Assembly (NCBI GenBank): GCA_038065515.1
Contig: JBBTQV010000017.1
Span: 1-37,631, forward strand
Reading direction: 5' to 3'
Source of the DNA: JAGOPO01 sp038065515
GTDB taxonomy: Bacteria; Patescibacteriota; Minisyncoccia; 2-02-FULL-40-12; GWA2-44-9
DNA: 37,631 nucleotides
The notes below the pieces were generated by a model. It had not been told where the DNA came from. It saw nothing but the letters and a program-made list of their open reading frames with translations, and ran no database searches. A program made the translations under genes and the position numbers. Shown here piece after piece: positions 21,985 to 29,326 of the stretch; the first letter of the stretch is position 1; each line of letters opens with the position of its first letter.

Positions 21985-23100
21985 ATGGCCCGCGAACGCA
22001 CCCAACAAGAAACAGAGAATCTCTCCCGCATCAGGGAGCAGATGGCCGATGCGGCCAGCGAACTGGCAGATGCCACACGCACGCGCCGCCAGCTGGAAGT
22101 ACAATTGCGCGAAGTCCAGCATCAGATGGCATCACCAGATGGCATCACATCTTCGGAGCAGTTCGTTGATGATGTGTCCCGCCTGCGTCGTGGAATCCAA
22201 AGCGCCGCAGCACGCGAACAAGAGGCTGCCGCGGTCCGAGATCGTTTGTCTGCGCAGGAGATGCAAGTCAGCGCCATGAGTAGGCCGTCTCTCGGGGCGC
22301 GCCCTCAACGGACCGACACGACCGCCTCATCTGCGGGGATTTCTGCAACGGCATCCGCGCAGATGATGTCGGGGCTGGATGCACTGCGGCGCGCGCAAAC
22401 GCAATTTGAACGCAACAGCACGGCACGCACAGAGATCGAGAAGAAACTGGCCAATAATATTAAGAAAACAATTCTCATCGTCTTTATCTCGGCGGTCTGT
22501 GTTGCGGCTCTCGCTGACATCTTGAGTATCATTGACTTCGGGTGGCTTGTTTCCTGGACGATACCGATGATTGTCTGGACCATGGCGCGTCGTGTGACGG
22601 CCATCAACGCAGGAGGGGACGCAATCGTTGCCGCGCATACATCCGCACAACGCCAATTAACGCTCCTGCAACAAAGACTCCGCCCTGCCATGCAGTCCTC
22701 AGGAAATACTGGGCTACTTGTATCAACGAAAGTCGGCAGCCTTGTGTTCGCAGGCAAGTCATATGTCTCGACATTCGCACGGGATACCATCATCACCCAA
22801 CTTATCGAGCTTATTCCTATTATTGATGTGCTTCCTCTCTATATAGGGCAGGTGGTAAAGGTGTTCGTTGACCAGAATATTTCCTATCAAAAGGTAAAAA
22901 AACTGATGCCGCACCTGCAGTATGTTCATCAACAGATTGACCGCTTGGAACAGTTTGAAATTCAATATATGGCCCGGCAAATCGCGACCGTCGTGCGCGC
23001 ACAACAAATCATCGGTGCCCGACAGCGCCAGCAAGCCTCCGCCGCCCAACCACAGAAAGCGCGGGCACCTTCACCGCTGGCTCTTGGCTACGCAACATAA
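21985..23100 (+). CDS. coiled-coil membrane protein of the T4SS-like operon
   Basis: This is a 371-residue protein. Residues 1-100 form a heptad-rich coiled coil (SRIREQMADAASELADATRT, RRQLEVQLREVQHQM, RRGIQSAAAREQEAAAVRDR). A Ser/Thr/Ala linker and a second helix follow (LRRAQTQFERNSTARTEIEK). There are two hydrophobic hairpins: TILIVFISAVCVAALADILS with FGWLVSWTIPMIVWTMA (about 165-205), and IITQLIELIPIIDVLPLYIG (about 275-295). The C-terminus is again helical and ends in an Ala/Pro-rich tail. I do not recognise the family. The overall form suggests a membrane-associated scaffold facing the cytoplasm, downstream of the ATPase. Confidence 0.7.
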   Translation: MARERTQQETENLSRIREQMADAASELADATRTRRQLEVQLREVQHQMASPDGITSSEQFVDDVSRLRRGIQSAAAREQEAAAVRDRLSAQEMQVSAMSRPSLGARPQRTDTTASSAGISATASAQMMSGLDALRRAQTQFERNSTARTEIEKKLANNIKKTILIVFISAVCVAALADILSIIDFGWLVSWTIPMIVWTMARRVTAINAGGDAIVAAHTSAQRQLTLLQQRLRPAMQSSGNTGLLVSTKVGSLVFAGKSYVSTFARDTIITQLIELIPIIDVLPLYIGQVVKVFVDQNISYQKVKKLMPHLQYVHQQIDRLEQFEIQYMARQIATVVRAQQIIGARQRQQASAAQPQKARAPSPLALGYAT

Positions 23101-23102
23101 TC

Positions 23103-24245
23103 ATGTCATTACATTCCGGCCTCAATTTTCTTCCGCAAAGAAATCGTCTCCGCCTTTTGCAGGCGGGCGCACTTTCTGCCGTCCTGATGGCTGTGGTGAT
23201 GGCCGGTGCGGTGCTGCGCTCCTCCGGCGGACAAACGGCATCGCTGTCAGATACACTCGCCACGCCATCCGTTTCAACTTCTACATCGGAGCACATTTCT
23301 GCGCGACCGAAAGCAATCAGTGAGAATGCGGCCGTCTCGGTTGCGTTGGGTAAAGAGAGTGATACGGCAAAATACTATGAACGGGAGACCGGCAAAGCGT
23401 TTTCGGTAAATCTCAAAACCCTCAAGACCGATGTGCTTTCCGACACGCGACTACCAGGCTTCATCCGCTCATATTGGCTCCCGTACAGCAATAAAGTTGT
23501 TTCAGAATTCCAAGACCCTGGTGGCATCAGCTACCGTGCATTTGATTATCAGACCAAAGCGACCACTACCATCGGGTCCGATATCATAGCTCTTGCAGTA
23601 TCTCCCGACGGCCGGCAAATTGCGTACATGAAACCGATGGAAGACGCGTCGGCATTATTCATCAGCGACAGCGACGGCTCAAATCCACGCACACTGATAA
23701 CAACCCGCGCGCAGGAAGTGCGTTTGAACTGGCCCGTCAAGGATACACTCTCAATGGCGTCGCGCCGTCCTGACCGCACGGGCACCGATCTGTCGATTAT
23801 CGATCTTGATGGCACACTGACAATCATGATGTCCAACCGTGAAAATCTCGAGTATGTCTGGTCGCCCGACGGAACACACTTACTGTATTCGTACTTCACT
23901 CCCGAGCAGGGTGTCTCTCTGTGGTACCGCGAAGCGGGGTCCAGGCTTGATGTTCCGCTGGGACTGGCAACCAGCGCGCGCAAATGCGCATGGCATGACA
24001 ACACAATGACCATCACCTGTGGCGTTCCTGCGAAGAATTCGCTGGGCCGCGATGTACCCGCTGACCGCTCCGCTACCGTGGACGACATTGCGACGCTGGA
24101 TATGTCGACCGGAGAACAAAGCCGCCTCTACGGAGGAACAGGTGCGACGCTCATCGGAGTCATTGAGCCGCTCGTTTCATCGTCCGGAAATTATTTCGTC
24201 TTCACCAACCTGTTCGATCAACGGTTGTATCTGTTCCCGCTGTAA
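23103..24245 (+). CDS. membrane-anchored TolB/WD40-like beta-propeller protein
   Basis: This is a 380-residue protein with an N-terminal signal anchor (LLQAGALSAVLMAVVMAGAV). The extracytoplasmic part has repeated strands typical of TolB-like propellers: IIALAVSPDGRQIAYMKPME, ALFISDSDGSNPRTLI, TDLSIIDLDGTLTIM, LEYVWSPDGTHLLYSYFTPE and GNYFVFTNLFDQRLYLF. SPDG occurs twice, as in PD40 repeats. It starts 2 bases after the preceding stop and is the last gene of the operon, before a bidirectional terminator. A binding or scaffolding role at the outer face of the system is plausible. The propeller call rests on repeat pattern only. Confidence 0.75.
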   Translation: MSLHSGLNFLPQRNRLRLLQAGALSAVLMAVVMAGAVLRSSGGQTASLSDTLATPSVSTSTSEHISARPKAISENAAVSVALGKESDTAKYYERETGKAFSVNLKTLKTDVLSDTRLPGFIRSYWLPYSNKVVSEFQDPGGISYRAFDYQTKATTTIGSDIIALAVSPDGRQIAYMKPMEDASALFISDSDGSNPRTLITTRAQEVRLNWPVKDTLSMASRRPDRTGTDLSIIDLDGTLTIMMSNRENLEYVWSPDGTHLLYSYFTPEQGVSLWYREAGSRLDVPLGLATSARKCAWHDNTMTITCGVPAKNSLGRDVPADRSATVDDIATLDMSTGEQSRLYGGTGATLIGVIEPLVSSSGNYFVFTNLFDQRLYLFPL

Positions 24246-24250
24246 CAAAA

Positions 24251-24276
24251 ATACCGCCCCACGGGCGATATTTTTT
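24251..24276. terminator. bidirectional terminator between operon end and jag
   Basis: ATA-C-CGCCC, loop CAC, GGGCG-A-TAT followed by TTTTT on the plus strand, with an A-run upstream that serves the minus strand. It lies between the convergent propeller gene (ends 24245) and jag (ends 24275). Confidence 0.8.
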
Positions 24277-24733
24277 AGAGTGGCTTGATGACGACTCTGC
24301 GCTGCGGATCTTGTCCCACGCTTTCGGTCGACAGATCGCTGTAGGTTGCGAGCTCGGTATGAACAAGGCGCCGTTCGTATGATGTCATCGGTTCAAACGC
24401 CTCTGAACGCCGCGTCTGCTGAACACGCGCTGCGGTCTCCCGCACCAATTGAATGAGCTCCTTCGAGCGTTCGGCGCGATAATCGTTGACATCAACGATG
24501 ACGGATCGGTTTTCGGGATTCTGTCGCATCCACATCACGCGGACAACATGCTCGAGCGCCTTGAGGTTCTGACCGTTTTTTCCAATGAGAAGGCGCCCGT
24601 TGTCATCCGCCTGCACCGCCACACTGACCGAGCCGCCTTCTTCGGACGATACCGAAACCTCGCAGGGAATCTGCATGTATTCGGCGACGCGCCGTATAAA
24701 ATCATTGATAATCGAGGTGTTCTCCGAATTCAT
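24275..24733 (-). CDS. jag: Jag/KhpB-like KH-R3H RNA-binding protein
   Basis: This 152-residue RNA-binding protein has a KH-like domain around LLIGKNGQNLKALEHVVRVM (the GxxG loop is GKNG) and a C-terminal R3H domain, seen as YRAERSKELIQLVRETAARV and FEPMTSYERRLVHTELA, with the R-x3-H pattern in ERRLVHTEL. Jag/KhpB partners KhpA in other bacteria and affects cell-wall and division genes. The N-terminal Jag-N domain is missing, as in short versions. It is the last gene of the rpmH-rnpA-yidD-yidC-jag order, overlapping yidC by 4 bases. Confidence 0.9.
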   Translation of the reverse strand: MNSENTSIINDFIRRVAEYMQIPCEVSVSSEEGGSVSVAVQADDNGRLLIGKNGQNLKALEHVVRVMWMRQNPENRSVIVDVNDYRAERSKELIQLVRETAARVQQTRRSEAFEPMTSYERRLVHTELATYSDLSTESVGQDPQRRVVIKPL

Positions 24734-25428
24734 GGGGCTAGTATGCCTGAACGGCGACTCAAATACAACTGTTCACCGATAGACCATAGCGAAGTGGCAA
24801 CCCAGTACAGTGCGAGCCCCGCCGGCAGGTTCCAACTGATAACAATGATCATGACCGGTAGGAGGTAGGTCATCTGCTGATTGAGCGCCGCGGTTTGCGG
24901 AGATTTCGGCTGATTCGCCATAGCCGCGCGTGCTTGGATGAATTGCGTGACGCCAGCAAGAATCGCCAGCACAGGGTTGCTCTTGCTGATATCCAACAGC
25001 CCCAGCATTATGTGATTGATGGCCCCGGGGTGTTGGACGAAACCGTACAACAGATCGAGTGTTTCCGGTTTGAAAATTTTCAAGAACACCTGATACACCC
25101 CGATGAGAATGGGGAGTTGTAACAGCAACGGGAGACACCCGGCCAACGGACTGACCCCCTTTTCTTTGTACAGCTTCATAACCGCTTCCGACTGCGCGGC
25201 AGTATTTCCCTTATGAGCGGCCTTCACTTTTTCAATCTCCGGAGCCAACTGTGCCATCGCCCTCTGCGAACTGGCTGTCTTCATCGACAACGGCAACAAC
25301 ACCGCGCGCACAAGCACAGTCATCGCGATAATGGCGATTCCCAAATCACCAAACCCGACCGTGTTGTACAAAAAAACGGTGAGATTCAGTATCGGCTGAT
25401 AGATGATAATAGTGAAGATATTACCCAT
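24730..25428 (-). CDS. yidC: YidC/Oxa1 membrane protein insertase
   Basis: This is a 232-residue insertase that places membrane proteins into the cytoplasmic membrane alone or with SecYEG. It has the Oxa1 core: LNLTVFLYNTVGFGDLGIAI as TM1, a cytoplasmic helical hairpin (MKTASSQRAMAQLAPEIEKV, YKEKGVSPLAGCLPLLLQLP with the conserved GCLP), and the TMs around LPILIGVYQVFL, PVLAILAGVTQFIQA and LLPVMIIVISWNLPAGLALY. The groove arginine appears in VLVRAVLLPLSMK. No N-terminal lipoprotein signal or large periplasmic domain is present, matching the short Gram-positive/CPR form. It overlaps both yidD and jag. Confidence 0.93.
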   Translation of the reverse strand: MGNIFTIIIYQPILNLTVFLYNTVGFGDLGIAIIAMTVLVRAVLLPLSMKTASSQRAMAQLAPEIEKVKAAHKGNTAAQSEAVMKLYKEKGVSPLAGCLPLLLQLPILIGVYQVFLKIFKPETLDLLYGFVQHPGAINHIMLGLLDISKSNPVLAILAGVTQFIQARAAMANQPKSPQTAALNQQMTYLLPVMIIVISWNLPAGLALYWVATSLWSIGEQLYLSRRSGILAP

Positions 25429-25648
25429 GTCGTTGTGTCGGCCACAGCGGGTTACACCGTGCTACGCGCGCGATGGATTTGGCGATGCCCCTGATCGCGC
25501 CGTCGCGCTCAATAACATCCAGTGCGTACTCCGAGCATGTCGGCCAGGAGCGGCATCCGGAATAGCTACCCAGAAACAGCGGGCCGGGGGAGAGGCTCCA
25601 GCTGACGGCCTGATATGCGCGAATAAGCCTGATAAAGATGCGTTTCAT
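25421..25648 (-). CDS. yidD: YidD membrane protein insertion efficiency factor
   Basis: This is a 75-residue member of the YidD/UPF0161 family, which assists YidC-dependent insertion. The diagnostic cysteine pattern is present: GCRSWPTCSEYALDVIERDG and a third cysteine in RVARCNPLWP (usual form RxxRCHPxxxGG). The N-terminal amphipathic helix MKRIFIRLIRAYQAV is typical. The usual Gly-Gly after the last motif is replaced by TQRHG, and the end overlaps yidC by 8 bases, so the C-terminus is short. Its ATG overlaps the rnpA stop codon (ATGA). Confidence 0.9.
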   Translation of the reverse strand: MKRIFIRLIRAYQAVSWSLSPGPLFLGSYSGCRSWPTCSEYALDVIERDGAIRGIAKSIARVARCNPLWPTQRHG

Positions 25649-25998
25649 CAGTTCAGGATACCAGATTTCTTCATCAGCGACAGTAGTTCGTACTCCAGAG
25701 CGGCCGCGTCCGGAAGGCGCTTTGTCCTGACCGATACGACAGCGCTAATGCCAGGCCCAACTGAAGAGGCACGGATAACACGCGCAATAACTTCAGAGGT
25801 ACGGCGTCGGAGCAGATTGCGCGCCGTTGCAAGAGCAACGAGCTTAGCGGGAACTACGACGGCAAACTTTGATGTATTTCCCGAAGGACCACGGGAAACG
25901 CGTAAAAAAAAGTTACGAGAAACAGCAGGTCGCGCCTCCGTAAATATTTTTGTGAACTCCCGTTTTCCTTTCAGGCGGTTTTGTTTTGGAAGCGCCAT
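25648..25998 (-). CDS. rnpA: ribonuclease P protein component
   Basis: This is 116 residues from MALPKQNRLKGKREFTKIF, the standard family N-terminus; the longer open frame to 26091 runs through the terminator hairpin and is not used. The protein binds RNase P RNA and helps process the 5' ends of pre-tRNAs. The conserved substrate- and RNA-binding region is present as KFAVVVPAKLVALATARNLL followed by RRRTSEV, a variant of the usual RNRIKRRLRE signature. It is cotranscribed with yidD, yidC and jag. Confidence 0.92.
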   Translation of the reverse strand: MALPKQNRLKGKREFTKIFTEARPAVSRNFFLRVSRGPSGNTSKFAVVVPAKLVALATARNLLRRRTSEVIARVIRASSVGPGISAVVSVRTKRLPDAAALEYELLSLMKKSGILN

Positions 25999-26013
25999 GT
26001 TTGTGCGTGCGGA

Positions 26014-26044
26014 AAACCGCCCCGATCGTTTGTCGGGGCGGTTT
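26014..26044 (-). terminator. terminator/attenuator between rpmH and rnpA
   Basis: AAACCGCCCCGA (26014-26025) and TCGGGGCGGTTT (26033-26044) form a perfect 12-bp stem with loop TCGTTTG. Read on the minus strand it begins 3 bases after the rpmH stop and ends in TTTT. It could terminate rpmH transcripts partly and set the L34 to RnpA ratio. Confidence 0.8.
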
Positions 26045-26047
26045 CGA

Positions 26048-26185
26048 TTAGACGGAGAGCTTTGCACGCCCCCGGCTCCGGCGGCGCGCAACTACTTTTC
26101 TGCCTGACTTGGTTTCCATGCGTGACAAAAAACCATGCTTGCGTGCGCGTTTCGCTTTCTTGGGTCGGAATCGTGTGATTTTCAT
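26048..26185 (-). CDS. rpmH: 50S ribosomal protein L34
   Basis: This 45-residue basic protein reads MKITRFRPKKAKRARKHGFL, then SRMETKSGRKVVARRRSRGR, then AKLSV. The HGFLSRMETKSGRKVVARRR block is the family signature (usual form [20 protein letters not shown]), so the identification is secure. L34 lies in the large ribosomal subunit. The gene heads the conserved rpmH-rnpA order and diverges from dnaA. Its ATG lies 9 bases after the TAAACT -10 box, so its mRNA is probably leaderless. Confidence 0.96.
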   Translation of the reverse strand: MKITRFRPKKAKRARKHGFLSRMETKSGRKVVARRRSRGRAKLSV

Positions 26186-26194
26186 ATCGGAAAC

Positions 26195-26223
26195 AGTTTA
26201 CACCGTTTAATCTCGCCGGTCAA
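26195..26223 (-). promoter_or_regulatory. rpmH promoter
   Basis: On the minus strand, TTGACC (26223-26218), a 17-base spacer and TAAACT (26200-26195) lie just before rpmH. The distance from the -10 box to the ATG is 9 bases. Confidence 0.6.
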
Positions 26224-26287
26224 TCTTTACCCGCAGTTCTCCACTTGTTATAAACACTCTGTCCACTGATTCCTGCCCAAAGCATGC

Positions 26288-26315
26288 TTGAGTGTGATGT
26301 GAGGCGCTGTATACT
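26288..26315 (+). promoter_or_regulatory. dnaA promoter
   Basis: TTGAGT (26288-26293), a 16-base spacer and TATACT (26310-26315) predict a start near 26322, about 35 bases before the dnaA ATG. DnaA-box-like sequences nearby are weak (TTATAAACA at 26249-26257). Confidence 0.55.
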
Positions 26316-26356
26316 GGCGACACAGCGGAGAGCCGGAGGTGCCCGCAAACACAATC

Positions 26357-27739
26357 ATGTCATCCGTAACCCACGAAGATATTTGGAAAGCGGTGCTCGG
26401 AGAAATGGAGCTTTCAGTTTCCCGTGCGCATTTCTCAACGTGGTTTAAGAATACCACCGTCATCGCGCGCGATCAGAACTCAATGACCGTCAGTGTGCCG
26501 AACGGTTTTGTGAAAGAGTGGCTTGAAAATAAATTCAACCGCCAAATTCTCACCTCTATCCACAAACTTTCCAATGAAATCCGCGAGGTGAAGTATGTTA
26601 TCGGCCTGCCGAAACCCGAACCATTGCGGCAGGACATCTCAAAAATTATTATTGAAAAAGAATTCCAAGAGCAGACCACCGCTGATCAGAGCCAAGAAAT
26701 CGATAAAATCACTCACCTGAACAAAAAGTATTCGTTCGATTCGTTCATCGTCGGCTCTTCCAATGAATTCACTTTCGCTTGCTCACAGGCGGTTGCCGCA
26801 AGCCCCGGCAAGCACTACAATCCGCTCTTTCTCTATGGCGGTGTCGGTCTGGGGAAAACCCATCTCATCCAATCAATAGGAAATCAGGTGCTCCGCGATT
26901 GGCCCGACAAGAAGGTTCTGTATACCACGGGCGAGAAGCTCACCGCCACCATCGTCGAGTCGATCCGTAACCGCACCATTGAAGATATTAAAACACTCTA
27001 CTCGCGCCTTGATCTCCTTATCATCGATGATATTCAGTATATCGCGGGAAAAGATAAGACACAGGAAATCGTGTTCACTATTTTCAATGAGCTTCACAAC
27101 CGCAACAAACAGGTTGTCTGCACATCGGACCGTCCTCCCAAAGCGATTCCCGCTATCGAGGAGCGCCTCCAGTCACGGCTCGAAGGGGGAATGCTTGCGG
27201 AGATCAACATGCCGGACTTTGAAACACGGTTGGCGATTCTCAAATCAAAGGCGGTCGAAAAAACAAGTCAGCTAAGCGACGAAGTCCTTTCCTATATTGC
27301 AACCCACATCCAAAAAAATGTCCGTGAGCTCGAAGGGGCGCTCAACCGCGTCGTCGCGCTCTCCCAAATCTACAACCGCATACCAGATCTTAAGGAGGTT
27401 AAAAACATCCTGAATGCCTATCTTGCCATCCCGTACCGCAAAACCTCTCCCCAAGTCATCCTAAAGACCGTGGCGGATTTCTATAGTGTCGCCTCGGCAG
27501 ACCTGACGAAGAGGAGTAGGAAGAAAGAAATCGTAAAACCCCGCCAAGTTGCCATGTATCTCCTGCGTGAAGAGATTAAGCTTTCTTTCCCCGAGATCGG
27601 GCAAAAACTGGGTGGCCGCGACCACTCTACCGTGATTCATGCGTGTGAAAAAATCCGGAGAGAAGAAGGGGTGGATGAGCCGCTGAAGAACGAGTTAGTT
27701 ATGATCCGTCAGCGTATTTACGACTCTTTCGATCGCTGA
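26357..27739 (+). CDS. dnaA: chromosomal replication initiator DnaA
   Basis: This is 460 residues from MSSVTHEDIWKAVLGEMELS, the usual family N-terminus; a GTG at 26339 would add six residues and overlaps the purine-rich GGAGG, so it is less likely. Domain I (SRAHFSTWFKNTTVI) is followed by a short linker, then the AAA+ domain III with KYSFDSFIVGSSNEF, Walker A YGGVGLGKTHL, Walker B LLIIDDIQYIAGKDKTQE and the arginine-finger region. Domain IV carries the DnaA-box reader signature FPEIGQKLGGRDHSTVIHAC. The protein opens oriC and loads the replisome. The order dnaA, origin-like gap, dnaN is conserved. Confidence 0.96.
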   Translation: MSSVTHEDIWKAVLGEMELSVSRAHFSTWFKNTTVIARDQNSMTVSVPNGFVKEWLENKFNRQILTSIHKLSNEIREVKYVIGLPKPEPLRQDISKIIIEKEFQEQTTADQSQEIDKITHLNKKYSFDSFIVGSSNEFTFACSQAVAASPGKHYNPLFLYGGVGLGKTHLIQSIGNQVLRDWPDKKVLYTTGEKLTATIVESIRNRTIEDIKTLYSRLDLLIIDDIQYIAGKDKTQEIVFTIFNELHNRNKQVVCTSDRPPKAIPAIEERLQSRLEGGMLAEINMPDFETRLAILKSKAVEKTSQLSDEVLSYIATHIQKNVRELEGALNRVVALSQIYNRIPDLKEVKNILNAYLAIPYRKTSPQVILKTVADFYSVASADLTKRSRKKEIVKPRQVAMYLLREEIKLSFPEIGQKLGGRDHSTVIHACEKIRREEGVDEPLKNELVMIRQRIYDSFDR

Positions 27740-27950
27740 CGAATAAGGTGTGGAGAAGCCTGCGTATAATCCGGGAAAGAAAAATAAGCTCCGAGGTTAT
27801 CAGTGTCGGATCAATAGTTATCCTATGCGCGTCCACAACAACAAAGAGGCACATATCGTATACGGGACATGATAAAAGAGATGATCATCCCCATATCCAC
27901 AAGTGTAGTAGTAAGTAGTAGTATATAAATATCTTATTAATACAGAACAG
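27740..27950 (+). other. probable oriC between dnaA and dnaN
   Basis: The 211-base gap has no gene. Candidate DnaA boxes are TGTGGAGAA (27749-27757, minus orientation, 8 of 9), ATATCCACA (27893-27901, 8 of 9), and weaker TTATCAGTG (27797-27805), TTATCCTAT (27818-27826) and GCGTCCACA (27829-27837). Right after the 27893 box comes TAGTAGTAAGTAGTAGTAT (27906-27924), the spacing and triplet pattern of a DnaA-trio, then an A/T-rich stretch (TATAAATATCTTATTAATA). This is the expected box, trio, unwinding-region order. Function as an origin is inference from position and motifs. Confidence 0.7.
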
Positions 27951-29042
27951 ATGAAAGCACTGGTACACAAAACACGACTTCAGCGGGCGCTCGGATTTGT
28001 TGACCGGGTCACTTCACGCAACGCAACATTGCCCATCTTGAGTAATATACTCTTGCGCACTGAAAACGGCCGTATCCGTGTGTCTGCGACGAATCTTGAA
28101 GTCGGAGTGAGCTCAGTCATCGGTGCGAAAGTGGATTCTGAAGGTCAGGTTGCCGTGCCCGGCAAGATGCTTGCGGATTTCGTACGGAGTGCGCCCGGGG
28201 AGAATGTTGTCCTTGACCTCAAGCAAAACACACTCTCCGCACAGGCCGGCTCGTACCGGACGACTATTCTGTGTTTCGACGCGGCGGAGTATCCTATCAC
28301 CCCGAAAGTGGAGGGGGGTCACCAGTACAGTGTGCCGGTCGGAATATTGCGCCAACTTATCGGTTCCGTGTCAGACTCTATCGCGTCATCAGATTCCAGG
28401 CCGGAACTTGCAGGAGCATTTCTGCGGTTCGATAACAATGAGATCGTGATGGCCTCAACAGACATCTTCCGCCTCGCAGAGCGCAAAGCAGTGGGACAGT
28501 ATGCGACTTCCAGTTCCGTTATTGTTCCCCGGGGTACCATTTCCGAACTCGGACGCATTCTGGGAGACATCGACGGCGATGTAATGGTGCGCGTTGCGGA
28601 TAACCAGATATCATTCTCCCATGAAGAATTTGAGATTGTATCGAGGCTCATTGACGGCCGTTATCCGGACTACCGGAAGGTAATTCCCGAACGGGCACTT
28701 GCGAAGGTACTGGTGCGCCGCGACGACCTGGAGAACGCAGCAAAAGTTGCAGCACTGTTCTCTTCGAGTATTTCTGATATCAAACTGGAATGCGATGGAC
28801 AGGGTCTGCGCATCAGCGGAAAGAATTCCAGTAAAGGAGAAGCGTTGGCCGGAGTGGAGGCGAACCTCAAGGGAGACCCCTTTGATGTCTCAATGAATTT
28901 TCATTATTTTCTCGACGGGCTCAAGGCGGTCCAAACGGACAAAGTGATCCTAGAGTTTACCGGGAAGGGGAGTCCCTTTGTGATGCGACCAGACACAGAC
29001 GAGCGTGAGTCTGTGTATCTCATTATGCCCCTGCGGAGCTGA
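27951..29042 (+). CDS. dnaN: DNA polymerase III sliding clamp (beta subunit)
   Basis: This is a 363-residue protein with the three-domain clamp pattern. The start MKALVHKTRLQRALGFVDRV, the ATLPILSNILL motif, then VSATNLEVGVSSVIGAKVDS and the C-terminal YFLDGLKAVQTDKVILEFTG, with SPFVMRPD and the final YLIMPLR (usual form YVLMPMR), are all family hallmarks. It forms a ring dimer that tethers the replicative polymerase and other partners. The length is normal. The stop codon overlaps the start of the next gene (TGATG), so the two are translated together. Confidence 0.96.
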   Translation: MKALVHKTRLQRALGFVDRVTSRNATLPILSNILLRTENGRIRVSATNLEVGVSSVIGAKVDSEGQVAVPGKMLADFVRSAPGENVVLDLKQNTLSAQAGSYRTTILCFDAAEYPITPKVEGGHQYSVPVGILRQLIGSVSDSIASSDSRPELAGAFLRFDNNEIVMASTDIFRLAERKAVGQYATSSSVIVPRGTISELGRILGDIDGDVMVRVADNQISFSHEEFEIVSRLIDGRYPDYRKVIPERALAKVLVRRDDLENAAKVAALFSSSISDIKLECDGQGLRISGKNSSKGEALAGVEANLKGDPFDVSMNFHYFLDGLKAVQTDKVILEFTGKGSPFVMRPDTDERESVYLIMPLRS

Positions 29043-29323
29043 TGTTTAAATCAATACAAAGCGCACTTAGCCGGCGCCAACAATCGGTAGGCCGGCAAGA
29101 AAATGTCGCTGACATTACCCAGCAGGCGGTTTTGGAGTTTCTGCAACAGGGTTACTCCGATACCTCCGCCCGTATTTCGGTGCGTTATCAGGATGCGGAC
29201 GGCACGCTCATTATTGTGACACCGAACAAAACACTCGCGGGAGAGTTAATGTTGCACACACCGGAACTCCGGGCATATCTCATTTCACGAACTATCCGCA
29301 TTGAGCGGATAGTTGTGCGGTAG
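29042..29323 (+). CDS. DciA/DUF721-like protein
   Basis: This 93-residue protein starts 1 base before the end of dnaN. The C-terminal half (ARISVRYQDADGTLIIVTPN, KTLAGELMLHTPELRAYLIS) has the beta-alpha KH-like pattern of DUF721/DciA, with the final turn IRIERIVVR. DciA proteins load or help the replicative helicase DnaB in bacteria without DnaC/DnaI, and they often lie near dnaA/dnaN/recF or gyrB. The gene order supports this, although the sequence is short and divergent, so the assignment is tentative. recF, which often follows dnaN, is not here. Confidence 0.6.
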   Translation: MFKSIQSALSRRQQSVGRQENVADITQQAVLEFLQQGYSDTSARISVRYQDADGTLIIVTPNKTLAGELMLHTPELRAYLISRTIRIERIVVR

Positions 29324-29326
29324 TCT

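Noticed and set aside
14983..24245. Diversity-generating retroelement linked to the four-helix-bundle (Avd-like) gene
   Set aside because: No reverse transcriptase, template/variable repeat pair or C-type-lectin target is present in the window.
26339..26356. GTG start for dnaA
   Set aside because: The six added residues (MPANTI) are not typical of DnaA, and the codon overlaps the GGAGG stretch. The ATG at 26357 gives the normal N-terminus.
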